A stretch of 31,048 nucleotides of DNA from Gammaproteobacteria bacterium (GCA_023485185.1 JAMCZP010000313.1:1-31048); one strand, 5' to 3'. Positions 1-9,232 are shown, numbered from the stretch's first letter. Numbers and translations are program-made. Notes: generated by a model not told the origin, from the sequence alone.

Positions 1-342
1 GTTGCTCTGGGGGCAGGGCGGGCACTTCTACCTGTAGGTCGATGCGGTCGAGCAAAGGCCCTGAGAGCCGCGCTTGATAACGCTGGATTTGGCTGGCGGT
101 ACATTGGCAGCGCTGGCGTGGGTCGCCCAAGTGCCCGCAGGGGCAGGGGTTCATAGCAGCAACGAGTTGAAAGCGGGCTGGATAACAACGTTCATGGCTG
201 GCGCGGGCTAAATGGATTTCTCCAGTTTCTAGTGGCTGCCGAAGCACCTCAAGCACATGGCGAGAGAACTCTGGTAATTCATCTAAAAACAGCACGCCGT
301 GGTGCGCGAGTGAAATTTCGCCGGGTTTGGGTTTTGAGCCTC
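1..342 (-). pseudogene. comM: comM 3' part (C-terminal half of ComM/YifB), separated from its start by a transposon and cut by the window edge
   Basis: Read on the minus strand from 342 downward this gives about 113 ComM-like residues: [14 protein letters not shown], then the Walker B segment [10 protein letters not shown], then a stretch ending [20 protein letters not shown]. These match the second half of the Mg-chelatase-like AAA+ domain of ComM, the helicase that extends recombination tracts during natural transformation. The first half, with Walker A, lies at 19172-20020 on the same strand. Joining the two across the transposon restores the family pattern [15 protein letters not shown] without a frame change. 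This piece has no start codon or ribosome binding site of its own, so it is probably not translated. The remaining C-terminus lies beyond position 1. Confidence 0.93.
338..342. repeat. Left target-site duplication, GCCTC (imperfect)
   Basis: The five bases just outside the left TGTCATTT end are GCCTC. The five bases outside the right end (19172-19176) are ACCTC. Four of five match, and five is the duplication length of Tn7-like elements. On the coding strand of comM this is GAGGY, inside the Gly-Gly-Gly codons, at or beside the site used by Acinetobacter AbaR/Tn6022 elements. Confidence 0.75.
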
Positions 343-351
343 TGTCATTTT

Positions 352-476
352 CAGCAATTAGTGCGACCCTCAGGGCGTAATATCGGGCTATTATGGTAGT
401 CTGTACAGGATTGAGTGCGACAGAATTAATAGCAATTGATGCGACAGGTCTTGTTTTATTCAACATTTGGTGCGAC
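352..476. repeat. Left-end TnsB (TniA)-type binding-site array, four copies
   Basis: Four direct copies of a site of the form RCAATTRRTGCGAC lie behind the left end. Their TGCGAC cores are at 362-367, 416-421, 440-445 and 471-476. The clearest are GCAATTAGTGCGAC and AGCAATTGATGCGAC. The same motif appears inverted at the right end. The last copy ends 5 bp before the likely tniC start codon, so transposase bound here could also repress its own operon, as TnsB does in Tn7. That last point is inference. Confidence 0.8.
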
Positions 477-481
477 TGCCC

Positions 482-1162
482 ATGCCACTGCCTACATCCG
501 TTCGTAAAATCGGCCCTACCCGACGAAGTGTGTCTGGCTACTATGCCTTTCGCGGGGAGGAGTCTATTGCGTTCGAGTCGACGCTCGAACGTGATTTCCT
601 CATCAAGGCTGACTTTGATGTGAGCGTCCTTGGTGTGATATCCCAGCCGTGCGAGATCCCGTTTCATCATCCCGTGACCGGTAGGCGCTACACCTACACA
701 CCTGACTATTTGGTTTATTACCGTCTCGGTAACCGTCATTACAGGGATTACCCAAAACCTCTCCTGGTGGAGGTCAAACCACGGGAAAAGTGGCAAGCAC
801 ATTGGCGTGAATGGTCGCCTAAATGGAAGGCGGCGATACGGCATGCCAACAATGAGGGCTGGGCGTTTCGCATTCATGATGAAAGCCGCATTCGTGATAA
901 GACCTTGGACAACATTACCTTCCTAGCGCGCTACAAGCGGATGGTGTTTCCCTCTGTCGAAAGCCAGGCAGTCCTCAACACGGTGAGGGAAATGGGGGTG
1001 GCGACCTTGGATTACCTGCTTTCTCGGCACTTTATGGGCGATATTTACCGGGCAGAGGGGATTGCGCATTTATGGCATCTACTGGCGACTCGGCAGTTAG
1101 ATTGCGATATGGCCCAATCCTTCAGTCCTCTATCGGAGGTATGGGTACCCGATTATGAATAA
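482..1162 (+). CDS. tniC: TnsA-like transposon endonuclease (TniC)
   Basis: TnsA-family PD-(D/E)XK nuclease, which cuts the 5' ends of the element so that it can leave by cut-and-paste with the TnsB-type transposase. From the ATG at 482 it is 226 residues. Visible active-site residues are Glu36 in STLERDF, Asp75 in YTPDYLVYY and Glu97-x-Lys99 in LVEVKP, the expected E-D-(E)xK arrangement. The TTG at 467 would add five residues, but it lies inside the last TnsB-type site. Neither start has a clear Shine-Dalgarno sequence. The gene overlaps tniA by 8 bp and is the first of a tightly packed five-gene operon. The tniC name follows Tn6022 usage. Confidence 0.9.
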   Translation: MPLPTSVRKIGPTRRSVSGYYAFRGEESIAFESTLERDFLIKADFDVSVLGVISQPCEIPFHHPVTGRRYTYTPDYLVYYRLGNRHYRDYPKPLLVEVKPREKWQAHWREWSPKWKAAIRHANNEGWAFRIHDESRIRDKTLDNITFLARYKRMVFPSVESQAVLNTVREMGVATLDYLLSRHFMGDIYRAEGIAHLWHLLATRQLDCDMAQSFSPLSEVWVPDYE

Positions 1163-3083
1163 CCATCGTGGCAGCGCAACTGAACCCAATAACGGCGTCG
1201 CCCAAACACGCCAACACTTGCAGATTATGGTGGGTGAGCAGGTTCAGAAAGATGGCACCGTTTACCGAATTTCCCAGGTGCTCGATTTTGAGACAGTCAT
1301 TGGCATTGCCGTTGAGTCCGGGCGTAGTTGCCCGCTTCGCATCAAAGAACTAGCGCCTCTCAATAGCGGGTCCGTATCCCCTGAGCAGGATATGTCCGAG
1401 ATTGGGGATGCCGATTGGCGGGAGGCCGAGCATCGCTTTTCCATCATTAAGCCCTTGGTGGATCGCCATACGGTGGGGCGGGATGCAGCGGAGGAGCGTG
1501 CGAAACAAACGGGGGTTGATACGGCTACGATCTACCGTTGGTTGAAGCGGTATAAAGCGACGGGCTCGGTGCTCGCATTGATTCCTCAAAAGCCAGGGTG
1601 GAAGAAGGGAAAGTCGCGTATTCCCGCGCATGCCGAGGCAGTGATTCAGGAAGTCATCAAAGAGGTGTATTTGACGCTGCAGCGTCCGTCCGCACAAAAA
1701 GCGGTACAGGAAGTCATGCGGCGCTGCCATGAACGGCGCATCGACCCGCCGAGCCCTGGTACCGTTCGTGCTCGTCTGCGTGATATCCCAGAGCGTGACC
1801 GGTTGCGTGGCCATGGTTTTAGAGACAAAGCCATTAACAAGTTCCAGCCGGCTGCCGGAAAATTTCCCAATGCGGACTATCCGTTAGCCGTTATGCAGAT
1901 TGACCACACGCCTGCCGATATTATTTTGGTCGATGACGTGTATCGCAAGCCGATTGGTCGCCCATGGATTACGTTGGCCATGGACGTGTTTACTCGCATG
2001 GTCACGGGGTATTACTTGTCGTTTGACCCGCCCTCTGAAACATCTGTCGGCATGTGTGTGGCGCACTCCATGCTTCCTAAAGATGAGTGGTTGCTACTGC
2101 ATAATGTGGAGGCTGAGTGGCCGGTATGGGGCACACCCGCCACGATTCATGTCGATAACGGCCCAGATTTTCGCTCTGAGACGTTTCGGCGCTCATGCCT
2201 AGCCTATGGGGTCAACCTTGAGTTTCGGCCTGTTAAGCAGCCTCGTTATGGTGGCCACATTGAGCGGGTACTGGGCTCTCTTCTAAAGGAAATCCATAAC
2301 CTGCCTGGGACGACCTTCTCCTCCATTAAAGAGAAAGAGGGATACGATCCAGAGAAGCACGCGGCCATGACGAAAAGCGAGTTTGAAGAGTGGCTGGTGA
2401 CGTTGATTTGCAAGGTTTACCACCAGCGCCTTCATTCTGGGATTGGTATGTCGCCGATGAAAAAGTGGGAAATTGGTGTGTTTGGCAATGCGGATGTGCA
2501 GGGAGTGGGATTAGCGCCGAGGCCTGCTGACAGGCTCTCTGTATTGCTCGATTTTTTGCCCAGCTTTCAGCGTACGATCCAGACCTTTGGTGTGACCATC
2601 GATGGCATAAACTATTACGATGAAGCGCTAAGACCTTGGATCAATGCCAAAGATCCAGACATGCCAGACAAGAAACGCACCTTTGTTTTCCGGCGCGACC
2701 CTCGCGACATTAGTGTCATTTGGTTCAAAGACCCGGAGCTCGGGCACTATTTTCGCGTGCCCTTTGCCAATCTTGCCCTCCCCTCGATGAGTGTTTGGGA
2801 GTATGCCCAAGCTAAAGCGCGCCTTCGGCAGGAAGGAAGAAACTCGGTCAATGAGACTGAAATTCTACGCGCTATTAGTGAGCTGCGAACCCATGTGGAG
2901 GAGTCGCAAGCACGTACTAAGCGAAGTCGCCGTCAGGCACAACGACGTAAAGAGCATGAGAAGAAGGTGACGCCTGCAGATCCCCTTTTACATGCGCCCT
3001 CAACTGCGGCCCCTAAAGAGACACCCGCTCAAGGGGACGGTCTTTTAACGGGTGATATCGATGTGAACTGGGACATAGCATGA
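1155..3083 (+). CDS. tniA: TnsB-like DDE transposase (TniA)
   Basis: Transposase of the TnsB/TniA/MuA group, 642 residues. It binds the end repeats and carries out 3' strand cleavage and joining. An N-terminal helix-turn-helix region (about residues 115-150, TGVDTATIYRWLKRY) precedes a retroviral-integrase-type catalytic core. The catalytic triad reads Asp250 (MQIDHTPAD), Asp334 (HVDNGPDF) and Glu370 (GGHIERVLG), with the usual 35-residue gap between the last two. A Mu-type beta-barrel region follows, then a basic, Arg/Lys-rich tail (about 575-605) that may contact TniB. The start overlaps the end of tniC and the stop overlaps the start of tniB (ATGA). All key residues are intact. Confidence 0.95.
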   Translation: MNNHRGSATEPNNGVAQTRQHLQIMVGEQVQKDGTVYRISQVLDFETVIGIAVESGRSCPLRIKELAPLNSGSVSPEQDMSEIGDADWREAEHRFSIIKPLVDRHTVGRDAAEERAKQTGVDTATIYRWLKRYKATGSVLALIPQKPGWKKGKSRIPAHAEAVIQEVIKEVYLTLQRPSAQKAVQEVMRRCHERRIDPPSPGTVRARLRDIPERDRLRGHGFRDKAINKFQPAAGKFPNADYPLAVMQIDHTPADIILVDDVYRKPIGRPWITLAMDVFTRMVTGYYLSFDPPSETSVGMCVAHSMLPKDEWLLLHNVEAEWPVWGTPATIHVDNGPDFRSETFRRSCLAYGVNLEFRPVKQPRYGGHIERVLGSLLKEIHNLPGTTFSSIKEKEGYDPEKHAAMTKSEFEEWLVTLICKVYHQRLHSGIGMSPMKKWEIGVFGNADVQGVGLAPRPADRLSVLLDFLPSFQRTIQTFGVTIDGINYYDEALRPWINAKDPDMPDKKRTFVFRRDPRDISVIWFKDPELGHYFRVPFANLALPSMSVWEYAQAKARLRQEGRNSVNETEILRAISELRTHVEESQARTKRSRRQAQRRKEHEKKVTPADPLLHAPSTAAPKETPAQGDGLLTGDIDVNWDIA

Positions 3084-3964
3084 GCACACACCTTCATCCT
3101 GATCTTCGTCACGTCTTGGGGCTGTCCGCTAAAGAGCGAATGGAGTTTATGGATCAACCGCGCTGGTTGGGCTATCCATTGGCCAATCGTGTCATTGAGG
3201 TCATGCGTGGGTTGATGGAGAAGCCCAGTCGTCCTCGTATGCCTAACCTCTTGCTCGTGGGTGACTCCAACAACGGAAAGACAACCATCGTTCAACGGTT
3301 TCGTAAGCAGTACGGTGAAGGCTACGTGAATGAAGACGTAGAGCCCGTGAAGCCTGTTGTTGTCACTCAGGCTCCCCCGAGTGCCGATGAGAAAAGTCTG
3401 TATATCGCAGTGCTAGAGAGTTTCTGGGCTCCCTACCGGCCTACAGATCCTGTTCCCAAGCTGCGCTACCAGGTGATTCATCAACTGCGTGCTTGCCATA
3501 CGCGCTTACTGATCATCGATGAGTTTCACTCTCTGTTAACCGGTGGTGCTGTTAAGCAGCGCGAAACGATGAATGCCATTAAGCTTTTATGCAATGAGCT
3601 AATGATTCCCATCGTTGGTGTGGGGACGCAAGATGCTGTGCGTGTGCTGCATTCAGACCCACAGCATGCGAGTCGCTTTGATGTGGTCGCGTTACCAAAG
3701 TGGGAGCTCAATCAGGAGTTTCAGAAGCTGCTCGCTGGCTTTGAGAAGATATTACCTCTCAAACATCCTTCCCAACTGCATGAGCCCCAATTGGCGACCC
3801 AGCTCCACGCGATTTCTGGCGGTAATTTGGGTGACCTGCACCGGCTGCTGATTGAGTGTGCAAATGCCGCTATTTTGTCTGGAGCTGAGTGCATCGATGA
3901 GAAAATTATTCAGAGTAAATCATGGGTGCGGCCCACCCGTGGCATTAGGGAAGTGATGCTGTAA
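3080..3964 (+). CDS. tniB: TnsC/TniB-like AAA+ transposition ATPase
   Basis: Regulatory ATPase linking target selection to the transposase, 294 residues. Walker A is GDSNNGKTT at residues 61-69 and Walker B is LLIIDEFHSLL, with Asp147-Glu148. A sensor-like Arg follows in DPQHASRFD. The length and GDSNNGKT loop fit the TniB (PF05621) branch rather than the longer Tn7 TnsC. It overlaps tniA by 4 bp, and its TAA shares one base with the tniD ATG, which suggests translational coupling. In the family this protein forms filaments on DNA and is recruited by TniQ-type selectors; here that is inferred. Confidence 0.93.
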   Translation: MSTHLHPDLRHVLGLSAKERMEFMDQPRWLGYPLANRVIEVMRGLMEKPSRPRMPNLLLVGDSNNGKTTIVQRFRKQYGEGYVNEDVEPVKPVVVTQAPPSADEKSLYIAVLESFWAPYRPTDPVPKLRYQVIHQLRACHTRLLIIDEFHSLLTGGAVKQRETMNAIKLLCNELMIPIVGVGTQDAVRVLHSDPQHASRFDVVALPKWELNQEFQKLLAGFEKILPLKHPSQLHEPQLATQLHAISGGNLGDLHRLLIECANAAILSGAECIDEKIIQSKSWVRPTRGIREVML

Positions 3965-5052
3965 TGACCTGGGCGCTGAGTGTGCCCCTGCTGCCTGAGG
4001 AGTCCCTTTCATCATGGCTCGTTCGGGCGGCGTTGCGACAGGGGTGTGATCCTTTGTCGCTCACCGGGGCTATTTGGCCAACATGGCGTATATGGACGAG
4101 GGACATTGATAGGGAAATACCCCTCGCAAGAATGCGCCCATTAGTGAATGCCTCGGGGATATCTTCCGCTAAGTTTCAGAAAGCGGGGATGCGGGACGAT
4201 TGTGAGAAAGTGGTCGGTTACTCGTTACCGGAAACCCGGACTTGGCCCTGGTTGTTGGCACTCGGCAGCCGAAATCGAACCCGCCATGGAGGACAACAGG
4301 TATGCACGTTGTGCTTGGCAGAGGACTCAACCCCCTACTTGCGCCGGCACTGGCGATTCGCTTGGCACACTGGGTGCCGCTTTCATGGGGTGCAGCTGGT
4401 AGATGAGTGCCCAGCATGCAAGGCCCCTATAGAGCCCCATCGCCTGACAGCGGAAGATCAACATTTAGCTCAATGCAGCCGGTGTCATAACGATTTTAGA
4501 AAGGCGGTATGCACGTCGCCTTTACCTGAAGCGTTCAGTGTTCAAGTGATGGCTGATCGTGTGTTAGAACAGGATAAGGTGACGTTTAGGCAGGCCTCTA
4601 TCGCACCCGCCGATTGGTTTTCTATGGTGGCCTTTTTTATTGGCGTTATACGGCGTGCAAGTCGGCGGCCTGTGTCACCCCTGGCCGATGCGCTTCTTTC
4701 ATTGGGCATTTCGGTTACGGATTGCCGAATGCCTGTGTCTGGCCTGGCGTTTGAGCTGCTGGCTGTCAGCGAGCGTAGTGCCTTATTGGTAGCGTTGGAA
4801 CGCTTGCTCAGTATGGGCCTTGAAGAAACGTTCAGCGTTCTGGTCGCGTGCAATGTCAAAACGAGCGCGCTTCATGATCCCCGAAGGTCGCCCCCCGTTG
4901 TGTTGTTGCCGCTGCTATCACGGTTATCTCACCACCCTCATGGGCCGCATCGCCGCCGTGTTCCCCCGGCTTGTCGCCCCATGTCGGAACGCGCTGTTAG
5001 AGCCTCATGGGCGCGTTTAAAACGCAGAATGAAAGCGGAGCCAACCTCTTGA
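3964..5052 (+). CDS. tniD: TniQ-family target-selection protein (TniD)
   Basis: TniQ/TnsD-family protein, 362 residues. The N-terminus LSVPLLPEESLSSWLVRAA is the standard TniQ opening. A zinc-binding region follows: CTLCLAED, then WHTGCRFHG, then CPACKAPI and CSRCHNDF. The C-terminal part, after about residue 200, is helical and divergent. TnsD-like members recognise a chromosomal attachment site and recruit the ATPase, so this is the best candidate for choosing comM, although tniE cannot be excluded. At 362 residues it is shorter than Tn7 TnsD (about 500), and part of the targeting task may lie in tniE. The start overlaps the tniB stop by one base. Confidence 0.85.
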   Translation: MTWALSVPLLPEESLSSWLVRAALRQGCDPLSLTGAIWPTWRIWTRDIDREIPLARMRPLVNASGISSAKFQKAGMRDDCEKVVGYSLPETRTWPWLLALGSRNRTRHGGQQVCTLCLAEDSTPYLRRHWRFAWHTGCRFHGVQLVDECPACKAPIEPHRLTAEDQHLAQCSRCHNDFRKAVCTSPLPEAFSVQVMADRVLEQDKVTFRQASIAPADWFSMVAFFIGVIRRASRRPVSPLADALLSLGISVTDCRMPVSGLAFELLAVSERSALLVALERLLSMGLEETFSVLVACNVKTSALHDPRRSPPVVLLPLLSRLSHHPHGPHRRRVPPACRPMSERAVRASWARLKRRMKAEPTS

Positions 5053-6476
5053 ATCAACACCAAACGGTCGACTGCGATGAGTGTGGCCGAGAAGTCTCCA
5101 AATTGTGGCGACGCCATAAAGGGCACGGCTACTGTTCAACTTGCTATGCTCGTGTGTTTAAGCGGCGGATGTGCCCACGATGTGGTGAGTTAGCCCGTCT
5201 GCCTAAGAATGACCCAGACGCCGTCTGTCGTCAGTGCAACGTTGACAAACCGTGTGCACGATGTGGAAAAGCCAGTTCAGACTACAACATCGGCAAGGTC
5301 ACTCCCTACGGCCCTGTCTGTATCGCCTGCGCTCCCTATTTCAAAGAACCAGAGCCCTGCGAGGCGTGTGGGAAAGCATCTCAACGTCTTACCCGAGTGG
5401 CGCGTATGGGGCATGATCATCGCTTATGTCCACGCTGTTCGACAGCAGACCACGGTACCTGTTCTGCATGTCGTCGACATCGTTTATTGGTGGTGGCACC
5501 CAACGGGGATGCGTTGTGCAAAGCCTGTAATGAGCAAGGGGAAATTGCCTGCCCATCGTGTGGTAATCCCATGCCAGCGGGTCGAGGTGATGCCTGTGAG
5601 CCCTGCTATTGGACGCGAACATGCCGTAAACGCATCACCATTGGCCAAGCCGGTATCACTACCAAAGCGTTAAGTGAGGCCTTTGGGGAATTTGGTGAAT
5701 GGCTGATTCGTATCACTGGGCCGCATAAGGCTGCCCTCAAGATCAATCATTTCTTCTCGTTCTTCCTTGAGCTCGACCAGGCATGGTCACGGATACCGAG
5801 CTATTCGGAGCTACTTCATCACTTCGGGGCGGAGGGCTTGCGGCGTGTGAGGCTTCCCATGCGATGGTTGCATGAAGAGCAAGGGGTAGAGCCGGATCAC
5901 CAAGCAAAGCGGATCGACTCAGAGAAAAGACGTATTCAAGCGTGTCTCAGTTCTATGCCGTTCGCTTCGCTATCAGACCAAGTGCTGCAAGCCTATTGGC
6001 TGCAATTGGAAACCCGTATAGAGGCGGGCAAAACGTCCCACACCTCCGCACGACTTGCACTAAGAGCGGCAGCCGCATTGCTACTCGCTACTGACCGGGA
6101 GGGGCAGCGACTGCCTCAACAGGGCGATGTGGACAACTATTTGCATGCGGTGCCCGGACAAGCAGCCTCGGTCACGGGGTTTACTAATTTCTTAAATCGC
6201 CAACATGCCACCACGTTGGCTCCTCGGGTGGATGTAAAACGGGCAAGAAAGCGGCGAAAAGAAACACTAGCCCGCACCCTGATGACGATGGCCCGGTGTG
6301 CTGATCAAGGAGAGGCCTGGAGGGAGGCATGGATCGTTGCTGCCATGGAGTATTTCCATGACACAAAATTAACGCAGAAAATGCTTCGACAACAGACCGT
6401 AGAGCGGACGACAGACGGGATACAGGTGGTAGTGGGTGGCGTTACCTACTGGCTGCCTCTGGATATTGAGTGCTAA
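5007..6476 (+). CDS. tniE: Zinc-ribbon-array protein of the tni operon (TniE), likely DNA-binding
   Basis: Fifth gene of the operon. The first 210 residues hold about eight paired Cys-x2-Cys knuckles, including CDEC, CSTC, CPRC, CARC, CEAC, CSAC and CPSC, a string of small zinc ribbons. The remaining 280 residues are helical; the segment around LETRIEAGKTSHTSARLALRAAAALLLA recalls the SAM-like core-binding domain of tyrosine recombinases. The catalytic Arg/His/Arg/Tyr set is not visible, so recombinase activity is unlikely. It resembles the last tni gene of Tn6022-type elements, whose role is unknown to me. The ATG at 5007 overlaps tniD by 46 bp. A TTG at 5049 sits on the tniD stop behind GCGGAG at good spacing and is an alternative start (475 residues). 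Confidence 0.8.
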   Translation: MGAFKTQNESGANLLNQHQTVDCDECGREVSKLWRRHKGHGYCSTCYARVFKRRMCPRCGELARLPKNDPDAVCRQCNVDKPCARCGKASSDYNIGKVTPYGPVCIACAPYFKEPEPCEACGKASQRLTRVARMGHDHRLCPRCSTADHGTCSACRRHRLLVVAPNGDALCKACNEQGEIACPSCGNPMPAGRGDACEPCYWTRTCRKRITIGQAGITTKALSEAFGEFGEWLIRITGPHKAALKINHFFSFFLELDQAWSRIPSYSELLHHFGAEGLRRVRLPMRWLHEEQGVEPDHQAKRIDSEKRRIQACLSSMPFASLSDQVLQAYWLQLETRIEAGKTSHTSARLALRAAAALLLATDREGQRLPQQGDVDNYLHAVPGQAASVTGFTNFLNRQHATTLAPRVDVKRARKRRKETLARTLMTMARCADQGEAWREAWIVAAMEYFHDTKLTQKMLRQQTVERTTDGIQVVVGGVTYWLPLDIEC

Positions 6477-6531
6477 GACACTGATAGCGCGCAGTCACTT
6501 GGAGGGCCCCGCGACTCTGTAGGCGAATGTC

Positions 6532-6552
6532 GCCCCGCCGTTTGGACGGGGC
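6532..6552. terminator. Hairpin between convergent tniE and the L,D-transpeptidase gene
   Basis: GCCCCGCC (6532-6539), loop GTTT, GGACGGGGC (6544-6552): an 8-bp GC-rich stem with one bulged A. It lies between two genes that end facing each other. There is no T-run on either side, so intrinsic termination is uncertain. Confidence 0.4.
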
Positions 6553-6602
6553 TATGGCTCTCTACCTATATGCCAGGGCTCAACGGGGTGCCAAAAGGCG
6601 TG

Positions 6603-7697
6603 TCATGACCGTTGAGATGACGTCAAAACCAGGTCTTCATAAATGCCCTTGATAGCCTTCTCTTCTGGGCTGTGGCGCTGTGGCTCCTGTTCCTGCTTTG
6701 GATGTAGTGGGGTTATAAGCCCGTTAGAGAGTGACAGGACATCGCTGAGCTGCTCGTAATCGAGGTTTACGTTATCGACATTGTATTGGTTAAGGCGTGT
6801 CATGGTCTCTGTGAGTGCGGTCATACTGTGCTCTTCTTCTCCAAGCGGCGGAAAGGCTTGAATCAGCGGCTGACCGCCTTCCCAACCTATCTTGATCGGC
6901 TGATTGATGATGTTGACTTGGGTGCCGGGTGGAATGCGGTCAAATATAGATTCGATGTCTTTGGGTAACATGCGGATACAACCTCGGCTTGCGCGCATGC
7001 CAATGCCATCGGGCTGGTTGGTGCCGTGAATCAAATAGCCATCGAAGCCTAGGATGATGGCATGGTCTCCTAGCGGGTTATCGGGGCCGGGCGGTACAAC
7101 GCTTGGTGCGGTTTCGCCGCGTGCTTCCGCTTCACGTTTTACCGACTCAGGCGGGTACCATGCGGGGTTTTTAATGTTCATGGTGGTCTCGGTCACACCA
7201 AGGGGTGTATCAAACCCTTCGCGACCGATGCCGATAGGATAGGTCTCAACGCGCGGTGTCTCACCGGTTTTGACATCTGGGTAGTAGTAAAGCCGCAGCT
7301 CGGCGATATTGATGACGACCCCAGTACGCTCGACATTCGGCAGGATGAAGCGTCCTGGAATGGTTACTTCAGTACCCACTCCGGGCACCCAAATACTGAC
7401 CTCTGGGTTAGCACGTACAATCTCCTGGTAGCCAAGGTTGTGACGTCTGGCAATATCAATCAGAGTATCCTCGTAATTCTTCACGATGAAGGTGTCAGCC
7501 TCTCCGATAATATTGCCTTCCTCAGGTAGCGGGTAATGCCCCTTGGGCCATTCCGTCTCCTGGGCAGTGGAAGGTTGTGCCGCCATGGCGACAGGGAGCC
7601 ATGCCAGAAACGAAACCATCACACTCACGATGAAGCCGATCTGCATTGGCCATGGGAGGAATCTCTTAAGTATTGCTGCGTTCTTTGCCAAGAGCAT
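6603..7697 (-). CDS. L,D-transpeptidase (YkuD/ErfK type) with LysM-like domain, periplasmic
   Basis: Peptidoglycan-modifying enzyme of the ErfK/YbiS family, 364 residues. A signal peptide ends near residue 40 (LPVAMAA then QPST). A LysM-like segment spans about 68-115 (YEDTLIDIARRHNLGYQEIVRANP). The YkuD catalytic domain holds His224 in LIHGTNQP and Cys240 in ASRGCIRM, the complete HGT...SRGCIRM signature. Such enzymes make 3-3 cross-links or attach Braun-type lipoprotein to the wall; which one applies here cannot be told. It starts 2 bp after the lnt stop, with AAGGAA inside the lnt end as ribosome binding site, and is the last gene of the metal-exporter operon. Its company with lspA and lnt suggests a lipoprotein-to-wall function. 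Confidence 0.92.
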   Translation of the reverse strand: MLLAKNAAILKRFLPWPMQIGFIVSVMVSFLAWLPVAMAAQPSTAQETEWPKGHYPLPEEGNIIGEADTFIVKNYEDTLIDIARRHNLGYQEIVRANPEVSIWVPGVGTEVTIPGRFILPNVERTGVVINIAELRLYYYPDVKTGETPRVETYPIGIGREGFDTPLGVTETTMNIKNPAWYPPESVKREAEARGETAPSVVPPGPDNPLGDHAIILGFDGYLIHGTNQPDGIGMRASRGCIRMLPKDIESIFDRIPPGTQVNIINQPIKIGWEGGQPLIQAFPPLGEEEHSMTALTETMTRLNQYNVDNVNLDYEQLSDVLSLSNGLITPLHPKQEQEPQRHSPEEKAIKGIYEDLVLTSSQRS

Positions 7698-7699
7698 CG

Positions 7700-9232
7700 C
7701 TAGGTTCCTTTTTCATCTAATGCGTCGTTTTTTGATCGAGATAAGTTCAGTTGTAACCCGAGCAGTGTCAGCACCGCAGCGAGTATCCAAGCGGGGCCAC
7801 TACCGGTGCGTGTGAAAGGAGTTAGGCCCTGCATCGGGGTCACCTCGCCCGTTAAACTGGCCTGTTCAAACTGTGGGGCACGGGCTGTGACGTGACCTTG
7901 TGAATCGATGATGGCCGTCACGCCATTACTGGTAGCTCGAAGTAGGTGACGACCATTTTCTAAGGCACGTAGACGCGCCATTTGAAGATGTTGGTGTGGG
8001 CCAATGGAGCGCCCAAACCACGTATCGTTGGAAACCGTTAATAGCAGCTCGGCATTACGCGCCTGTTGGGCGACATGGTCGGCAAAAATGATTTCGTAAC
8101 AAATGGCATTGCCAATGGTGGCTCCAGCCACGTGTAACGGAGCCTGTTCGCCTGACCCTGGGGTCAGGCGAGGTACTGGCAAGTCGAAAAAAGCAAGGGT
8201 GCCAGCGAGGAGACTTTGGAATGGCAAATACTCGCCAAAGGGCACCAAGTGCGCCTTCTGGTATTCGCCCTGCACATCATTTAGCCCTATGACGCTGTTA
8301 TAAGAGCGCCCTTCACTGTCGCGTTGCAAAATGCCGGTCAACAAGGCGGTGTCAGGCCCCAGGTCGGACGCTACTTGCTCAAGTATTTGCTGTGCTTCCT
8401 GCTCAAGCATGGGAAGGGCTGCCTCAGGCCAAACGATGAGATCGATATCCCTTGCTTGCTCCCGTGTCATCGTCGTGTAGATACTGATCGCTTCGCGCTG
8501 CCCTTGGGCAGTCCACTTAATGCGCTGGTCAAGATTCCCTTGCAGCAATGCCACCCGGATGGGCTTGCCAGCCGGGGTTGTCCATTGGGCGGGCAATAGG
8601 AATGGAACGATCCACAAGGCGGCCATTGGGACAAGGAAACTCCAGCGGCGACGCAGTACCTCTACCCCTAACGTACCTGTCAGCGCGGTCATGAGTGACA
8701 GCAAGTACACACCACCAACGGGCGCCCATGGGGCTAGTGGAGAATCAATCTGAGAGGTGCCCAGCAATAACCAGGGAAAGCCGGTGAGCATCCAAGTGCG
8801 TAGCCATTCGCTCACCACCCACATACCGGCAAAGCTAAGAAAGGCGAACCGTGGCCCCGTGATGCGTCGATAGAGCCCAAAGGGGACTGCAAAGAAGAGC
8901 GCCAGGACGCTGACAAAAAGAGTGGTGAGGAGCATCGCCACCAAGGCCCCGGTGCCACTGAAATCGTGAATAGCAACGAAGACCCACGACGTGCCTGAAC
9001 CGAACAGGCCTACCCCATAGCACCACCCACGCAGGGTGGCCATGGCGGGCGTTAGCGACGCTATTCTCCAATAGACCAGTGCCACGCTCACTGGGCCAAG
9101 CCACCATAGGGAAAAGGGGGCGGCACTCAAGGTGGTCAGCACCCCAGCGGCGAGCGCTACAACGCAATCGACTATTGGTGAGGAGCGCCCAGCAAAAAGC
9201 GTATATTCTTTATCTTTATCGACCACATCCAT
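7700..9232 (-). CDS. lnt: Apolipoprotein N-acyltransferase (Lnt), element-borne copy
   Basis: Inner-membrane enzyme that adds the third acyl chain to lipoproteins. From the ATG at 9232 it is 510 residues: about eight hydrophobic segments, including a conserved SEWLRTWMLTGFPWLLLG stretch, then a nitrilase-like domain. The Glu-Lys-Cys triad is readable: Glu in IVWPEAALP, Lys in YQKAHLVPFGEYLPF and Cys in NAICYEIIF. An upstream GTG (9268) would add 12 residues but lies inside lspA; the ATG sits 4 bp after the lspA stop. Essential lnt is normally chromosomal near corC/ybeX, so this is probably a second, accessory copy carried with metal resistance. Confidence 0.92.
   Translation of the reverse strand: MDVVDKDKEYTLFAGRSSPIVDCVVALAAGVLTTLSAAPFSLWWLGPVSVALVYWRIASLTPAMATLRGWCYGVGLFGSGTSWVFVAIHDFSGTGALVAMLLTTLFVSVLALFFAVPFGLYRRITGPRFAFLSFAGMWVVSEWLRTWMLTGFPWLLLGTSQIDSPLAPWAPVGGVYLLSLMTALTGTLGVEVLRRRWSFLVPMAALWIVPFLLPAQWTTPAGKPIRVALLQGNLDQRIKWTAQGQREAISIYTTMTREQARDIDLIVWPEAALPMLEQEAQQILEQVASDLGPDTALLTGILQRDSEGRSYNSVIGLNDVQGEYQKAHLVPFGEYLPFQSLLAGTLAFFDLPVPRLTPGSGEQAPLHVAGATIGNAICYEIIFADHVAQQARNAELLLTVSNDTWFGRSIGPHQHLQMARLRALENGRHLLRATSNGVTAIIDSQGHVTARAPQFEQASLTGEVTPMQGLTPFTRTGSGPAWILAAVLTLLGLQLNLSRSKNDALDEKGT

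Noticed and set aside
393..623. ORF of 76 codons at the transposon left end
   Set aside because: It runs through the TnsB-type site array and overlaps tniC in another frame; no family features.
5007..6476. TniE as an active tyrosine recombinase
   Set aside because: The SAM-like stretch is suggestive, but the Arg...His-x-x-Arg...Tyr catalytic set is not visible.
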